Assembly (NCBI GenBank): GCA_028583685.1
Contig: JAMXIF010000015.1
Span: 63,504,979-63,568,978 of the forward strand
Direction: 5' to 3'
Length of the DNA: 64,000 bases
Source: Petaurus breviceps papuanus
Lineage: Eukaryota > Chordata > Mammalia > Diprotodontia > Petauridae
Shown here one piece after another: positions 10,800 through 21,844 of this stretch (its first letter is position 1; each line of letters starts with the position of its first letter). The notes under the pieces were generated by a model. That model was not told where the DNA came from, searched no databases, and worked only from the letters and a program-made list of their open reading frames with translations. Position numbers and translations under genes: made by a program.

Positions 10800-11474
10800 T
10801 GTAGTAGCAAGCACCCTAGCATACCCAGGATGGCAGCTAGCACAGGTTCTTTGATCTGCTTTTCTAAAGGAAAGCAACTCAAAAAGGGTTAACAATCTTA
10901 CTTTAATCAATCAAACATATATCATTTACCTAGTTCAGGGGAAAAAGTCACCACCCAGAACTTCAGAGAATCTAAACAGAAGTTACAAGAGAAAATAACA
11001 CAATTCAACAGACAGGGCTTCTAGCTGTTTGACCATTACATCAATACCTATTTAGTCACTAGAGAGAGAAGCACCAACATCTGGGTTTTCCAAGCCAGGG
11101 GGGGATCAAGGGCTGCCCAGAGTCTCATCTGGTCAAATCACACAGCTCTTCCCATAAGTGAGCCCCAAAGCAAAAATCTCACATCAAGGTATATATAGCC
11201 TTCTCCAGGGTCAGAGAACATCACAACCCTCATGACCCACTTGATTACAAAGTAACAAAAGTTATCACTCCCTGACATACAAATCTCCTTCAAAGTAAGT
11301 TTCTCCTGTGGGCTTTGCTCTACCCTTCAGCAAACTCTTCCCACCACAGGCTCCATGTGAGCACATTCAGCCTATTAGGGGGCAGAGTTTATTTTCAAAT
11401 CAGGAAAGTTCCCCAAGTTCAATTTAGGCTTATTAAGGGGGAAAGAAAATCTTCAAATTCCCATTCCCATTACC
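10800..11474 (-). mobile_element. 5' LTR of the two-LTR ERV-like element
   Basis: Same family and orientation as 9409-10020. It is longer by about 60 bp, mostly at around 11264-11335. It ends next to ACAGG, which matches the repeat before 9409. Confidence 0.8.
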
Positions 11475-11479
11475 ACAGG

Positions 11480-11708
11480 CAAAGAAAATTATTAGATGAT
11501 CCATTGATTATTGATATTATGCAAAGAATAAAACAAGAAAATCTATACTCACTGAAGGGGCCCAATGCTGTCATTTCAGGATAAAAAGTGTCTAAAAGGA
11601 AGAGAGATGAATTATAGATGGTCAAGTCTTTCAGATGTTCTTATCTTGGAATTAATCTGTCCTAATAATGTCAAGTGCTACAATATTTCTGACCTTCAAC
11701 AGACATCA
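11480..11708. other. Unassigned sequence
   Basis: Nothing recognised between the LTR element and the SINE at 11721. Confidence 0.4.
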
Positions 11709-11720
11709 AAAGTTGGTTCA

Positions 11721-11883
11721 GGGGCAGACAGGTTGTTCAGTGAGTAAGAGCACCGGCTCCAGTGTCGGGATGACCTGGGGATCAAATCCAGGCTCAGATA
11801 CTTAGCACCACACCCAGAAATAACTGGCCGTGTAACCTTGAGCAAGTTTTTTAACCCCGATTGCTTTAAAGAAAAAAAAAAAG
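11721..11883 (+). repeat. SINE B copy with intact TSD
   Basis: Head 'CAGTGAGTAAGAGCACCGGCTCCAGTGTCGGGATGACC' order, B-box-like GATCAAATCC, 'CTTAGCACCACACCCAGAAATAACTGGCCGTGTAACCTTGAGCAAG' order, end GATTGCTTTAAA and poly-A. Flanking repeat AAAGTTGGTTCA at 11709-11720 and 11884-11895. A tRNA-headed SINE distinct from SINE A. Confidence 0.9.
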
Positions 11884-11895
11884 AAAGTTGGTTCA

Positions 11896-12335
11896 AAGAT
11901 CCATAGAGGAAAAAAATGGATGAAAAATTCCAATTTTCCATACTGATGCACACAGGTAAATAGACAGTCCCTTGAGTTAGTCCATAATTATATCTAGAAC
12001 TGGAAGTACAGAGAGACAATTAGCTGGGCATAGAATAAAACAGAAAAATAAACCATTGAATAACTGAACTTCAGTGTTATAAACAATCATTCCCAACCCA
12101 TTGCCAAAAAAGGAATTCTCACTAAAATACATCAAAATATCCATCAGCCACTGCTTGACTCCAGTGAGGAGAAAACTCAATACTTAAATGAAGATAGTCA
12201 TTCCATTATTGGACAGCTGTAATGATAATGATGACATGATGAAGGTTTTCCTTCTATGAATCCTAAATTCACATTTTTTTTTAAATTTTTGACTCTTTAT
12301 TTTTTGTTCTCCCCTCGGGCAAAATGAACAAATCT
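11896..12335. other. Unassigned sequence
   Basis: Two antisense open frames (11696-12019 and 11977-12180) overlap the SINE and AT-rich sequence. No domain was recognised and no gene is called. Confidence 0.4.
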
Positions 12336-12339
12336 AATC

Positions 12340-12925
12340 TCTTTTACTCATGATAGCCATTTAAATACTTGAAAACAGCTATCCTGACCTACCTTGCTTG
12401 AGATCTTCTCCAAGGTATACATTTCAAGTTCCATTAATTGATCTCCATACAATGTGAACTCAGTGTCCTTCACCATTCCTGTTTCCCTCCTCTGAATACT
12501 CATCAGCTTACAAATGCCTTTCTCAAGATTGACTTGACTGCCTTGTTGTCTTGCCTCTTTCTTTTCAGTGCCATTCTTAATCAAAAAGCTATGGCTAGCC
12601 AAATGTGTGAATTGAATATAATATTACCACAAACAAAATATGAGATAGAAATGAACACAATAGTAGAAACAGTCTGACCATGACAGGGTTAAGCGGGAAT
12701 ATATCCTCCTTATTCATAGAAGTTATGCCTCTTGTAATATTGTATTTGTTTTAGGGACTTCCATATCACATTGATGACTTGTATTGAGCTTTGCATTATG
12801 CTGAAGTCCCCAGGTCTTTGTTTATAGACAAATTGCTTTTTAACTGCATGTGAGAGGAACAATATTTCCCAGAACCTTGCTGTGTAGGCTGGGCTTGATT
12901 TTTCTAAGGCCTTACCCCTATGCAT
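12340..12925 (-). repeat. CR1/L3 LINE fragment, antisense, interrupted
   Basis: Plus-strand phrases 'TTGAAAACAGCTATCCTGACC', 'CTTCTCCAAGGTATACATTTC', 'CCTCCTCTGAATACTCATCAGCTTA', 'AGTCTGACCATGACAGGG' and 'AGTCCCCAGGTCTTTG' occur in the same order as in antisense CR1/L3. About 100 bp near 12530-12620 is not CR1; see the shared segment there. Confidence 0.65.
12530..12607 (+). repeat. Segment similar to part of the 3'UTR retrocopy
   Basis: About 80 bp that aligns with 15140-15218 inside the retrocopy, sharing 'CTTTCTTTTCAGTGCCATTCT' (in two pieces) and 'TATGGCTAGCCA', with about 9 in 10 bases alike by eye. It could be a second copy of the same transcript or a repeat present in both. Confidence 0.6.
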
Positions 12926-12960
12926 GTAAGAGTAGGTTTTTTTTTCCTTTAAAACTTATT

Positions 12961-13670
12961 TAGGGGTGGAGCCAAGATGGCAGGATAAAGGCAGGGATTC
13001 TCTTGAGATCTCCCCCAATCCCCTCTAAATACCTGTAAAAATTACTCTAAAGAAATTCTAGAGCAACAGAAACAACCAAAAAGACATAGTGAAACAAATT
13101 TCCAGATCAAGAGAATCTGGAAGTTCAATGGGAAAGATCTGTTTCACTAGGCTGACAGAGAAGTAGAGTCCAGAGCAGGCCCCACCACCACAGACAGGGC
13201 GCAGCAGATGCAGAACAGGCCTTGGAGGACTAAATCATAGGCAGCTGGGATGGTTTCCAGACTTCTCAACCCACAAATACAAAAGAAAACTTAGAAAGTC
13301 AGTAGGAAAGATCTGTTGAACCGGGGTGAGAAATAAGCACAGGCCAGCCCCAGCCTCAGAACAGTCCTGGCCCCAGCAAACCAGGAGTAGATCTTGGGAG
13401 TGACTGAATCGTCAATGATAATGGTGCTGGTAGTGGCAGCAAAAATAGCAGTGGCTGTTTCTGGAGCTCTCAGCCCACAGAGATTAGGGGCAGGAGAGGA
13501 ATAAACATCTTTCCTTTGATCAAACCAACTTAGAAGAACTGAAAACTTACAGGTCCCTAGAAGTAACTCTGAAAACAGCTGCACAAAACCCCTGAAGTCT
13601 GGGACAGTGTGTTCTAGACACTGGAAACAGAACCTTACCTTAACAAAGAGTTAAAAAGTCAAGAAATAGA
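12961..13670 (+). mobile_element. L1 5' end (5'UTR head)
   Basis: Begins GGGGTGGAGCCAAGATGGCA, the start seen in mammalian L1 5'UTRs and in the HAL1 at 25141. The 5'UTR runs on to 13670, where a retrocopy interrupts it, and the L1 resumes at 15497. It is more diverged than the HAL1 copies and most similar to the minus-strand L1 head at 45570-46396. Confidence 0.8.
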
Positions 13671-15478
13671 TGTTTAGCTGTTGGAGCAATTGCTTTGGGG
13701 TTCCTTGCTCTTAAACCCCTTGTTGGCACTTTGCCTTGTGCTCTTAACTACAGAAATGACAGCATAAGGTGGCACCTTGCAGAAGAGAAATCTGTCTCCT
13801 GTTGCCTATATTGGACCGAAAAGGAGAGTGTCTTACCCCCAATGCAGAGTAGGAATTGGAGCCTCCCCTTCCTTTGGCAATCATCCCAGAGTAAAGCAAA
13901 GCTCTTCTGTTCCTTTCTCACTGGTTCAGAGCTTTCCCCACTTTGCACATCTCTGGACCATAGGTCTGTGGGTAGTTGGCGGGCTCTTTATTAATCACAT
14001 TTATGGAGGGGTAGAAGGGATTCATTTGAAATGAGTGCTTCATTCTTAGGAATTTGTTTGCATTCTGGAATTTGAGGGACTTTTACCATCACTGTAATTT
14101 GTAGCTTTTTATCTTCCCTAGATGAAGATAGACTTGGAACCAAGAAAAGGTGGGCCCCAGTTCACAGGAACTTAAGTCTTGTCACTGTTTTGCTCATGTT
14201 TTTTGTTTCAAATTGAGGTTCTTTTAACATTAGACTAGAGGCCAAGTCAAAATTGTACATTCCCCTCCCCCTGCCTCCCCCCAAAAAAACCTAAAAGGAT
14301 TTTGTTGGTACATGGATTATTTATTTTCCCATTTATCCCTCTGGGAAATATCAATTGCTTCCTTTGGGCTGGTCCTGGAAGTCGATTCCTTTTGTTAAAG
14401 CTCATATACAGGAAAGATTTTTGGGTTCTCATGTTAATTTTCCTATGCTTCCCCTTTCCTTAAACTCTTCAGACCTTGCAGACTACTTTTTACCTCTGGG
14501 ATGCCAGTATAGAAAACCTGAGGCTTTGGGGAATGTGACTGAAATGAAACAAGTGCCTTAAGGGATTTAAACTCTTATTCTGTTCCCTAAGGATTGGAGC
14601 AGGTGGAGAGGTGCTTGGGAAGCTTGATAACTATCTGGCCAAATGGGGTTCTTGAAAGGGAATTCTCTCTTTCAGTGTTAGAGAACACTGCTTCTTGAAA
14701 CTGAAGTTACTCAATATCCCAGGCTGAGAGGACTTCATGAATCAAGCAAATGTGGCATACCCATTCTAGCCCCACCCCCACCCCCCACGTTCTTTCCCTA
14801 CTCTTTAGTCCTGATCTTAAAAACAACACAAACCCACCTGTGCCAAGGGTAATTTACTTGAAACTATGGGACAAACCCCATTCTATATAGAGGCTAGAGA
14901 TCAGATTAGATGAGCAGGTCCATCCCACTTAGTAACTTCCCCATGTCTGTGTTAGTATCACCAGGCATTGGTGGTCCAGTGCCTTCACCTCTAGATGGAA
15001 TCCATCTATTTTCTACTTTGGTGAAGCTGCCCTTTTCCTGAAGGAGAACTCAAAGGACACTTACATGTTGGGTGTCCATTTTAAGCTTCTTTTTAATAAT
15101 CTTTTATAAATAAAATTCTTATCCCCCTTGTCTAGTCCAGCTTGACCCCCTTGTTCTCTTGCCCCTTTCTTTTCAGTGCCATTCTGAATCAAAAAGGTAT
15201 GGCTAGCCAGAAATTGTGCCTAAATCACCTCCCCTGCCTCTGGCCACCTCCTTACCCACTCCCTTCCTTTTCATTATCATTCTGGATGAAAATCAGAGGC
15301 TAGAGGCAAGGCCTTTAGACAATTCTGTATAATTCCATGAGTTTTGTGGGTTTTTTCTTTTGTTTTTGCTTTGGTTTTTAATTTTGAGTTTTTTTCAAAA
15401 CCAACAAGTGTTTGGAAACATAGGAAAACTCTCACCAATGGTTGTTGTTAGTTGGATCAATAAAGATCTTGACTAAAA
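13671..15478 (+). pseudogene. Processed retrocopy of an mRNA 3'UTR, source unknown
   Basis: The unit has the marks of L1-mediated retrocopying: an 18-bp direct repeat AAAAAGTCAAGAAATAGA on both sides (13653-13670 and 15479-15496), a polyadenylation signal AATAAA at 15459-15464, and an A-run just after it. A second AATAAA at 15109-15114 could be an alternative site. No open frame of note runs through it (the longest is about 99 codons at 13695-13994, with no domain), so it seems 5'-truncated and limited to 3'UTR. Base composition is richer in G and C than the flanks. I do not recognise the parent gene. Confidence 0.75.
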
Positions 15479-15496
15479 AAAAAGTCAAGAAATAGA

Positions 15497-15740
15497 CTAT
15501 GAAAATGAGCAGACAATTGGAGAAAAACTCAGACTACAGAAACTTACCTTGGTGACATGTATGAAAACATACACTCAAAAGAAGATAACTTAAGTCAAAG
15601 CTCCTACATCCAAAGTCTACATCCAAAAATATGAATTGGTCAAGGGCATGGAGGAGATCAAAAAGGACTTTGAAATTCAAGTAAGAGAAGTAGAGGAAAA
15701 ATTGGGAAGAAAAATGAGAGTGATACAAGAAAATTAAAAC
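15497..15740 (+). mobile_element. L1, continuation into start of ORF1
   Basis: After the retrocopy the L1 continues with 'GAAGTAGAGGAAAAATTGGGAAGAAAAATGAGAGTGATACAAGAAAAT' order. This matches the coiled-coil start of ORF1 in the HAL1 copies ('REVQEKLGREMRTMQENYE'). Recognisable L1 stops at about 15740, so this copy has a head but no ORF2 or 3' end. Confidence 0.75.
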
Positions 15741-16380
15741 ATATATTATTTAACTTTAATTCTAGAAAAATGTCAATTAAAACAATTATTTTCATATATA
15801 AAGTAGAACAGAAAAAGAATGTTTATTATATATAGCTTACTTTTTCCTTTCAATTACAGTATATAATAAATTCAACTTAAAACTTTTAAAATTGTTTTGC
15901 TTTACTGTGTTCCCTTCTGGCTTTCATTCTGTTCTTATTTTTATATTTTAAAATGCTTCTATGAGAGGTTTTTTTGTTTTGTTTTGTTTTTCTTTCTTAT
16001 TATTTTTGGCCACACCATTGGGAATAACTTTATTTTGTTTTGTTTTTACCTTAGAAGGCATTAAAATGGTCCTCAAAACTTTAGTGGATCAGGGAACTAA
16101 GACCAAATTATACAAAGAAAAATCAGGGTAGGAAGAGTCAGGGGACTCCTCTCTGAGGCTTCTGACTGCCAGGCCAGTAGCATTACCAACACTGAGAAGC
16201 TATGTTGAGAAGCTATGTTGAGAAGCTATGTTCAATTGAATTAAAGTTGAACTTTCAGTGAATATCAATCCCCTGCAATGACTAATAATCCTCGTTTTGT
16301 TAACTGCTAATAGTTCTCTAAGCATTTCATTTCATTCCAGTCTCAAACTTGAAACATCAGACCAATCTGCATAGGTGTGG
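15741..16380. other. Unassigned sequence
   Basis: AT-rich. A short tandem repeat (GAAGCTATGTT, three units) lies at 16196-16230. No gene or family recognised. Confidence 0.4.
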
Positions 16381-16384
16381 CTTA

Positions 16385-16605
16385 TTCCCACCCTGGGTAC
16401 TTGGGCAGTCTCCCATTTCTACTACATCATGATTCATTGCCACATTCTCATATACTTAGACTCTCCTCCCTTTGTCCAAATTTCCTGTCCTATACTCTAT
16501 ATAACTTAATTGCTTCTGTTTCTAACTCCAGTGGTCTTCTCCCAAATGCTTTCCAACATGCTTCCCCCTCTGATTCCTCAATTCTCTCATATAAAGTTGT
16601 GTTTT
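16385..16605 (+). repeat. Possible L2 ORF2 fragment
   Basis: 'AGTGGTCTTCTCCCAAATGCTTTCCAACATGC' resembles the L2 phrase also seen at 30540 ('CTGGCTCCTTTCCAACTGCTTTCAAACATG', split here). Weak. Confidence 0.4.
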
Positions 16606-16858
16606 TTTTAAATATGTAATACTATACCATCTCTCTTTTATATACCCTATTTCTTTTGAATTTGAAATATATTTGAATTTTGAATTGAATTGGATATATT
16701 TTTAATTTGAATTTTGAATCCAGAGTCATATTCTAGTCATGTTGTCCATTTCACTAAATTATAGTGATAGCTATAAAGTCGTATTTTCTTTGGTTCATCA
16801 GTCTCTAGTCCTTCTTGTTTGTCTCCTGAAATGTAGTGATGTTAGAATCCATGGTTTT

Positions 16859-19363
16859 AGGAGCTGCAGAACATACAAAATGACACAGGGAAGCTAACCT
16901 CCTGCTGAGGACAGCCTGGCAGGCTGGCAGGAATCAGCCAGCAAAAAGCTCTGGGAGCCGAGCCCAGCCCTGCCTAGGCTTTAGCCCCAGGGCAGGCCTC
17001 ACCAGCAGCAGGCCAGAGGGACTCCAGATCAGCAGCAGTTGTGGCCGTTTCCAGATTTATCAACACACAGATGCGAAGAACAAAGTGAGAGGTCAGTGCA
17101 GTCTGGACTTTGGGACCAATAAGTGGGAGTGCCTGGCTTTTGCCCCCGGGGCGAGAAGCCACTGAGACACCCGCACAGCCAGCCAGTGCCATATGACAGC
17201 TTCAGCTCCTGGCCTGCAGAGTGTAGGGGGACCAAGCACCAGTCAGGGGTAATCACTCTTGCTTTAACCTGCTTTGATCTGGATTGCAGTCTAGGGTGAA
17301 GGTGCTGGGGTGTGTGTCCAGCTTGCCAGAGCGTGTGGAGACCTCAGAGAGGGTACCCATCTAATAACTCTGGCAGCTGAGAAAACCCCAGCGTTTGGGA
17401 CGAAAGCTCCCCTGTCTGGTGGCAGAGTTCTACTGTGGCAAAAAGCCCAGGGGTCAAGTGACTGAGGTGTGACATGACTAGGAAAAGGAAACAAAGCAGA
17501 CAGAAGATTCCAACATTACACTCCTATTTTGGGGATAAAAAAGAGCAAAGCATGGAACAAGAGTAAGAAAGTGAAGTCAGAACTCGTGCACCAAAAGCTT
17601 CAAAGGAAAATATGAGCTGGATACAGGCCATACAGGACCTTAAGAAGCAGATGAGAGAAGTGCAGGAAAAACTGGGGAGAGAAATGAGAACAATGCGAGA
17701 AAATTATGAAATGAGAGTCAACAGCCTGACTGAGGAAAATAACACTTTAAAAAACAGACTGACTCAAATGGCAAAATAGGCTCAAAAAGGCAATGAGGAG
17801 AAGAATGCCTTAAAAAGTCGAATTTGCCGGATGGGAAAAGAATCTCAAAAGCTCACTGAGGCGAATCATTGCTTCAGAATTAGATTGGAGCAAATGGAAG
17901 CTAATGACTTCACGAGAAATCAAGATGCTGTTAAACAGATCCAAACAAATGAAAGAATAGAAGGCAATGTGAAATATCTCATGGGAAAAATCACTGACCT
18001 GGAAAATAGATCCAGGAGAGAGAATTTATAAATTACTGGACTACCTGAAAGCCATGATCAAAGTAAAAACCTAGAAATCATCCTCCAGGAAGTTCTCAAA
18101 GAAAACTGCCCTGATGTTTTAGAATCAGAGAGCAAAATAGAGGTTGAAAGAATCCAGTGATCACCTCCTCAAAAAGATCCCCAAAAGAAAACTCCTAGAA
18201 ATATTATAGCCAGGTTTCAGAATTCCCAGATTAAGGAGAGGGTATTACAAGCCGCCAGGAAGAAACAATTTGAATATTGTGGAAACACAATCAGGATAAC
18301 CCAGGATCTGGCAGCTTCTACACTGAGGGATCAAAGGTCTTGGAATATGATATTCCAGAGGTCACAGGAGCTGGGAATAAAACCAAGAATCACCTCCCCA
18401 GCAAAACTGAGTATCATGTTTCAGAGGAAAATATGGTAATTCAGTGGAATAGAGGACTTTCAAGCATTCTTGCTGAAAAAACAGAGTTGAACAGAAAATT
18501 TGACATTCAGATACAAGAAGCAAGAGAAGCTTGCGAAGGTAAAAAGGGAAAAGAAATCATAAGGAACTTCTCACAGTTGAACTATTAACATTCCTACATG
18601 GAAAAACAATAATTGTAACTTATGAAACTTTTCTCAGTAGTTGAAGGGAATATACATACACACACACATATATATTTCTCCATCTATATATATATATATA
18701 TATTTTCTATATATGAGGGTATATGGGCATATGAATACACATGTGAATGTGTGTATGTATATGTTTACAGGTATACATAGATAGAGGGTACAGGACCAAT
18801 TTAACAGGAAGAGATGATACTTAAAAGGTGAAATTAAGAGGTGAGAGAGGAATATAATGAGAGGAGATGGGGAGAGACAGAATGGGGCAAACTATCTCAT
18901 ACAGAAGAGGCAAGGGGAAATGGTGACAATGGAGGGGAAGAATAGGAAGGCAAAAGGGAATGGGTCAACCTTATTCCCCTTGAATTTGGCTTGAGGAGGG
19001 AATGAAATACACACTAAATAGGGTATCTCACCCTACAGGAGAGTAGGGGGGGAAGGGGATGAGAGGGGGTATGATGGAAGGGAAGGCAGGCTGGGGGGCA
19101 GGGAAGTTGGAAACACCCAACTTTGGAAAGGGTATGAAAGTAGAGAATAAAAAAAGTGTGAGGTGTGATAGGAGGGAGGGAAATATAGTCAGTCTTTTAC
19201 AATATATCTACTATGTTATTGTTTTGTATTAGCCACACATGTACATCCTATACTGAACTGCTTATCTTCCCAGTAAGGGTGGGTGACAAGGGAGGAGGGG
19301 AATGAATCTGAAATTCAAAGTTTTAAAATCAAATATTCAAATATGTATGTGTATATATATAAA
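16859..19363 (+). mobile_element. HAL1 (half-L1) retrotransposon, copy 1, near full length
   Basis: About 2.5 kb: 5'UTR (16859-17473), ORF1 remnant (ATG at 17474; frame traceable to about 18588), then directly the 3'UTR, with no endonuclease or reverse-transcriptase region. The ORF1 N terminus reads MTRKRKQSRQKIPTL..SYFG. It is followed by a coiled coil, the RRM-like phrase ENLxITGLPE, and a C-terminal domain with RxxWNMIFQ and PAKLS. TSD AGAATCCATGGTTTT lies at 16844-16858 and 19364-19378. About 100 bp of the head present in copy 2 is missing, as expected for 5' truncation. ORF1 is broken (stops at about 17777 and at 18029). It is non-autonomous and would need L1 ORF2 protein. Confidence 0.9.
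19042..19106 (+). repeat. G-rich polypurine tract in HAL1 3'UTR
   Basis: Several runs of three or more G separated by short A/T-containing loops, at the same place in HAL1 copy 2 (27387-27450). G-rich 3'UTR tracts are a known L1 trait and can form G-quadruplexes. Confidence 0.75.
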
Positions 19364-19404
19364 AGAATCCATGGTTTTTACTATTGGCTCCTTTTGTCTT
19401 TTGT

Positions 19405-19535
19405 AAATTTATATGTTGTTAAAATATGACCTCCTTGAGGACAAGACCTGCTTTTGTTTTACTTTGTGTCTCTTGTGCTTAGCACAGTACTCAGCAGCGA
19501 GTATTTAGTAAATGCTTGTTAACTGACTCAGTCAC
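19405..19535 (+). repeat. L2 3' end
   Basis: 'GACCTCCTTGAGGACAAGACC', then 'TGCTTAGCACAGTACTCAGCAGCGAGTATTTAGTAAATGCTTG' order: an L2 terminus. Confidence 0.8.
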
Positions 19536-19678
19536 TTGTCCTAGTCCTATTCTTATTAATTTTGTTCACATGAAATATTTTTTTCAAATTCATGCCATCA
19601 AAATTAATTTTTTTTATATTTTGTGATCATTTCTGTTTAAGCTCCCCAGTAACCAGAGCAATAAAAGGTATCTGATCT

Positions 19679-19794
19679 TGGCGGGGGAGCTAGGTGGTGC
19701 AGTGAGTAAAGCACTGGCCCTGGAGTCGAGAAAAAACTAGCAGTGTAACCTTGGGCAAGGTACTTAACCCCAATTGCCCTCCAAAAGGCAAAAA
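19679..19794 (+). repeat. SINE A copy, internally shortened
   Basis: Head 'GCTAGGTGGTGCAGTGAGTAAAGCACTGGCCCTGGAGTC' is followed directly by the core 'CTAGCAGTGTAACCTTGGGCAAG', so about 30 bp with the B box is missing. Flanked by AAAGGTATCTGATCT (about 19664-19678 and 19794-19808). Confidence 0.85.
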
Positions 19795-20159
19795 AAGGTA
19801 TCTGATCTGGTTCTTTTGCATTTTTTATGCAATTAACCTTCAATATTCAGGTTTGTGAAGAACTTTCAATGTCGTAAAGCTGTTGTTCACATAAACATCT
19901 ATCATTTTAAGAGCAATAGTCTTCTGGTAATTTTATGTGTCTTTGACAAATAGAACTCATAATATCTGAAAAATCTAAGTTGTACATGACATAAAGGTGA
20001 TGGTGAAAGGATGGGCATAATTAGACTCTGGGATACTAGCAAGGGTGTCATTACTAAAACCACTTAACACAGTGCCTGGCACATAATAAATGATTAATAA
20101 TGATAGTTATCTGATGACATTTTTTACAAAAAATGACACAAATGACATCATGCTGGGTT

Positions 20160-20300
20160 CTAATGCCAACTATGCCACTGTGGGATTAGATAAATCACTT
20201 TGTTTTGTTTATGCCTCCTCGTCTAAAGTGAAAGGATTAGATTAGGTCATATCTAGGGTCCTTTCCAAATCTAATGTTCTGTTTTTCTTTGATTCTAAGA
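20160..20300 (+). repeat. MIR/CORE-SINE 3' part
   Basis: 'GCCACTGTGGGATTAGATAAATCACTT', then 'AAAGTGAAAGGATTAGATTAGGTCATATCTAGGGTCC' order, as in MIR-type tails. Confidence 0.6.
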
Positions 20301-21310
20301 AAAGTGAAATCAAAATACTCATAGTAATTCTACAAATCAGTTTTTTTAGAAAGGTTGGGTAAATCTGAATGATACCAAGTGTAGCTACATCAAAGAAAAT
20401 AAACCATGATTGTGTCAAAGCTCAACTAAAAATAGCATCTCTCAGAAGAAGCAGGCTAAAATCATTAGTGTGGTTGAGGTACTGTGGGAGGAGGGTTTAG
20501 CCATATTAAAGAGATATTAGGAAATAAAGCAAAAACAGAATGGTAGCCCCAAGACTGCAAACAGTGACAGGTTCTGAAAGAAAATGCTACCTTAGTTAGC
20601 TAAGGACTGACAATGTTTTGTGTAGCGTCAATGTAATCTTGGTCTGCAGAAATGCATAATGGCAACTCTGTCATTATTGAAAGTGACACATAACCCTTAA
20701 AATACATGAACAACTGCAACTGACAGGCTACTGAGAGTCATATTCAATCCACCCTCCAGTCACTAAAAGATCATTTTTCTCTGGACCAGTTTCCATTGAA
20801 TAAACTTATAGGATATGAGGATTGTTGTCCCCATCATGACAAATCATGGTAAAAGGGTCAAGGCACAGCTATAGCTTCTTCTTTCTTGAATGATGACCCT
20901 CTTCTTTCAGAGGTCATGGGAGAAAAACCCTTTCACTTGGTGATCATTGTTTCATATCCAGCCTCTTTCTTGACTTCTGGCCTTTGTAAAAATACTAAAT
21001 GGTCTCAGTCTACTGCCTAGAGGTCAACATTAAGAATGTTGGTCTTGCTTTTATTTTATTTTTTTAAAGAAAACACCAAAAAGAAACTGGTGATATGCAA
21101 CATTATTTATCCTATTCTGTTTTGGATGTTTAAATTAGTATTGCAATTCAAATATTTTTCTCCCCTCTTCTGCAGTTTTCATCTTATTTGTGAGACTAAA
21201 GGGATCATTACTTTCCTATTAAGAAATTCCATTGTAGGTATAGAATTTGCATTGGTACCCCACTTTTGCCAATGCTTCCCTTTTTCCATCTTCTTTTAGC
21301 TATTCTAGCA
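20301..21310. other. Unassigned sequence
   Basis: Mixed composition. The 87-codon frame at 21036-21299 is rich in F/L from T-rich DNA and has no domain. No gene called. Confidence 0.4.
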
Positions 21311-21314
21311 CTAA

Positions 21315-21475
21315 AAGTAGGCCCTGGGTTAAAATCATAATTTTGCTACTCACTTATCTATATGATGGTAGATATGTCATTTCCCATTCCTGGGAGGCCA
21401 TTTCTCATTTGTAAGAGGAGGATGTTGGGTTAGACAATTTCTAAGATTCATTCTAGCTCTAAATTCTTGTTTCTT
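21315..21475 (+). repeat. MIR/CORE-SINE fragment
   Basis: 'ATTTCTCATTTGTAAGAGGAGGATGTTGGGTTAGACAATTTCTAAGATTCATTCTAGCTC' order corresponds to the MIR 3' half. Confidence 0.65.
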
Positions 21476-21584
21476 TAGAAAAACATCCCAAGAAAAGTAA
21501 ACCAATGCAAATCAAGAGAAACAGCAGAGACAATGTAAGATAAAATTTCTTTTACATATGTCTTGGTGACTCTTAGGCCTTATA

Positions 21585-21668
21585 CGTAATGTGGTATTGT
21601 GCAAAAGATGCTAGATTCAGAATCAGAAGACCTCAGTTCCATTCTGGACACTGTCACTCCACAATAAA
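21585..21668 (+). repeat. CORE-SINE head fragment
   Basis: 'GTGCAAAAGATGCTAGATTCAGAATCAGAAGACC' then 'CAGTTCCATTCTGGACACTGTCACTCC': a MAR1/MIR-type head without its tail. Confidence 0.5.
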
Positions 21669-21844
21669 CCAGTGGATATCTGGGTAGAGGGGTCCTATAA
21701 GGAATGTCAACACAAACTCAGGTAAATGTGAAATTAAGCAGAGGCAGGTTTGGGAAACATCCTAGGAAAGTCAGAGAGAGCTCTTGCAAATGACCCTAAA
21801 ACTAGGCAACACTCCAAATGATTTTTTATTTGTTTTTGTTTTTG

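Noticed and set aside
11721-11800. tRNA-like A and B boxes as a possible tRNA gene
   Set aside because: The boxes belong to the SINE B head. There is no cloverleaf, and the same unit recurs at several places with SINE tails.
13671-15478. Retrocopy first considered as a functional exon with its own polyadenylation site
   Set aside because: The flanking 18-bp direct repeat and A-run fit insertion of processed RNA, and no splice acceptor followed by an open frame was seen.
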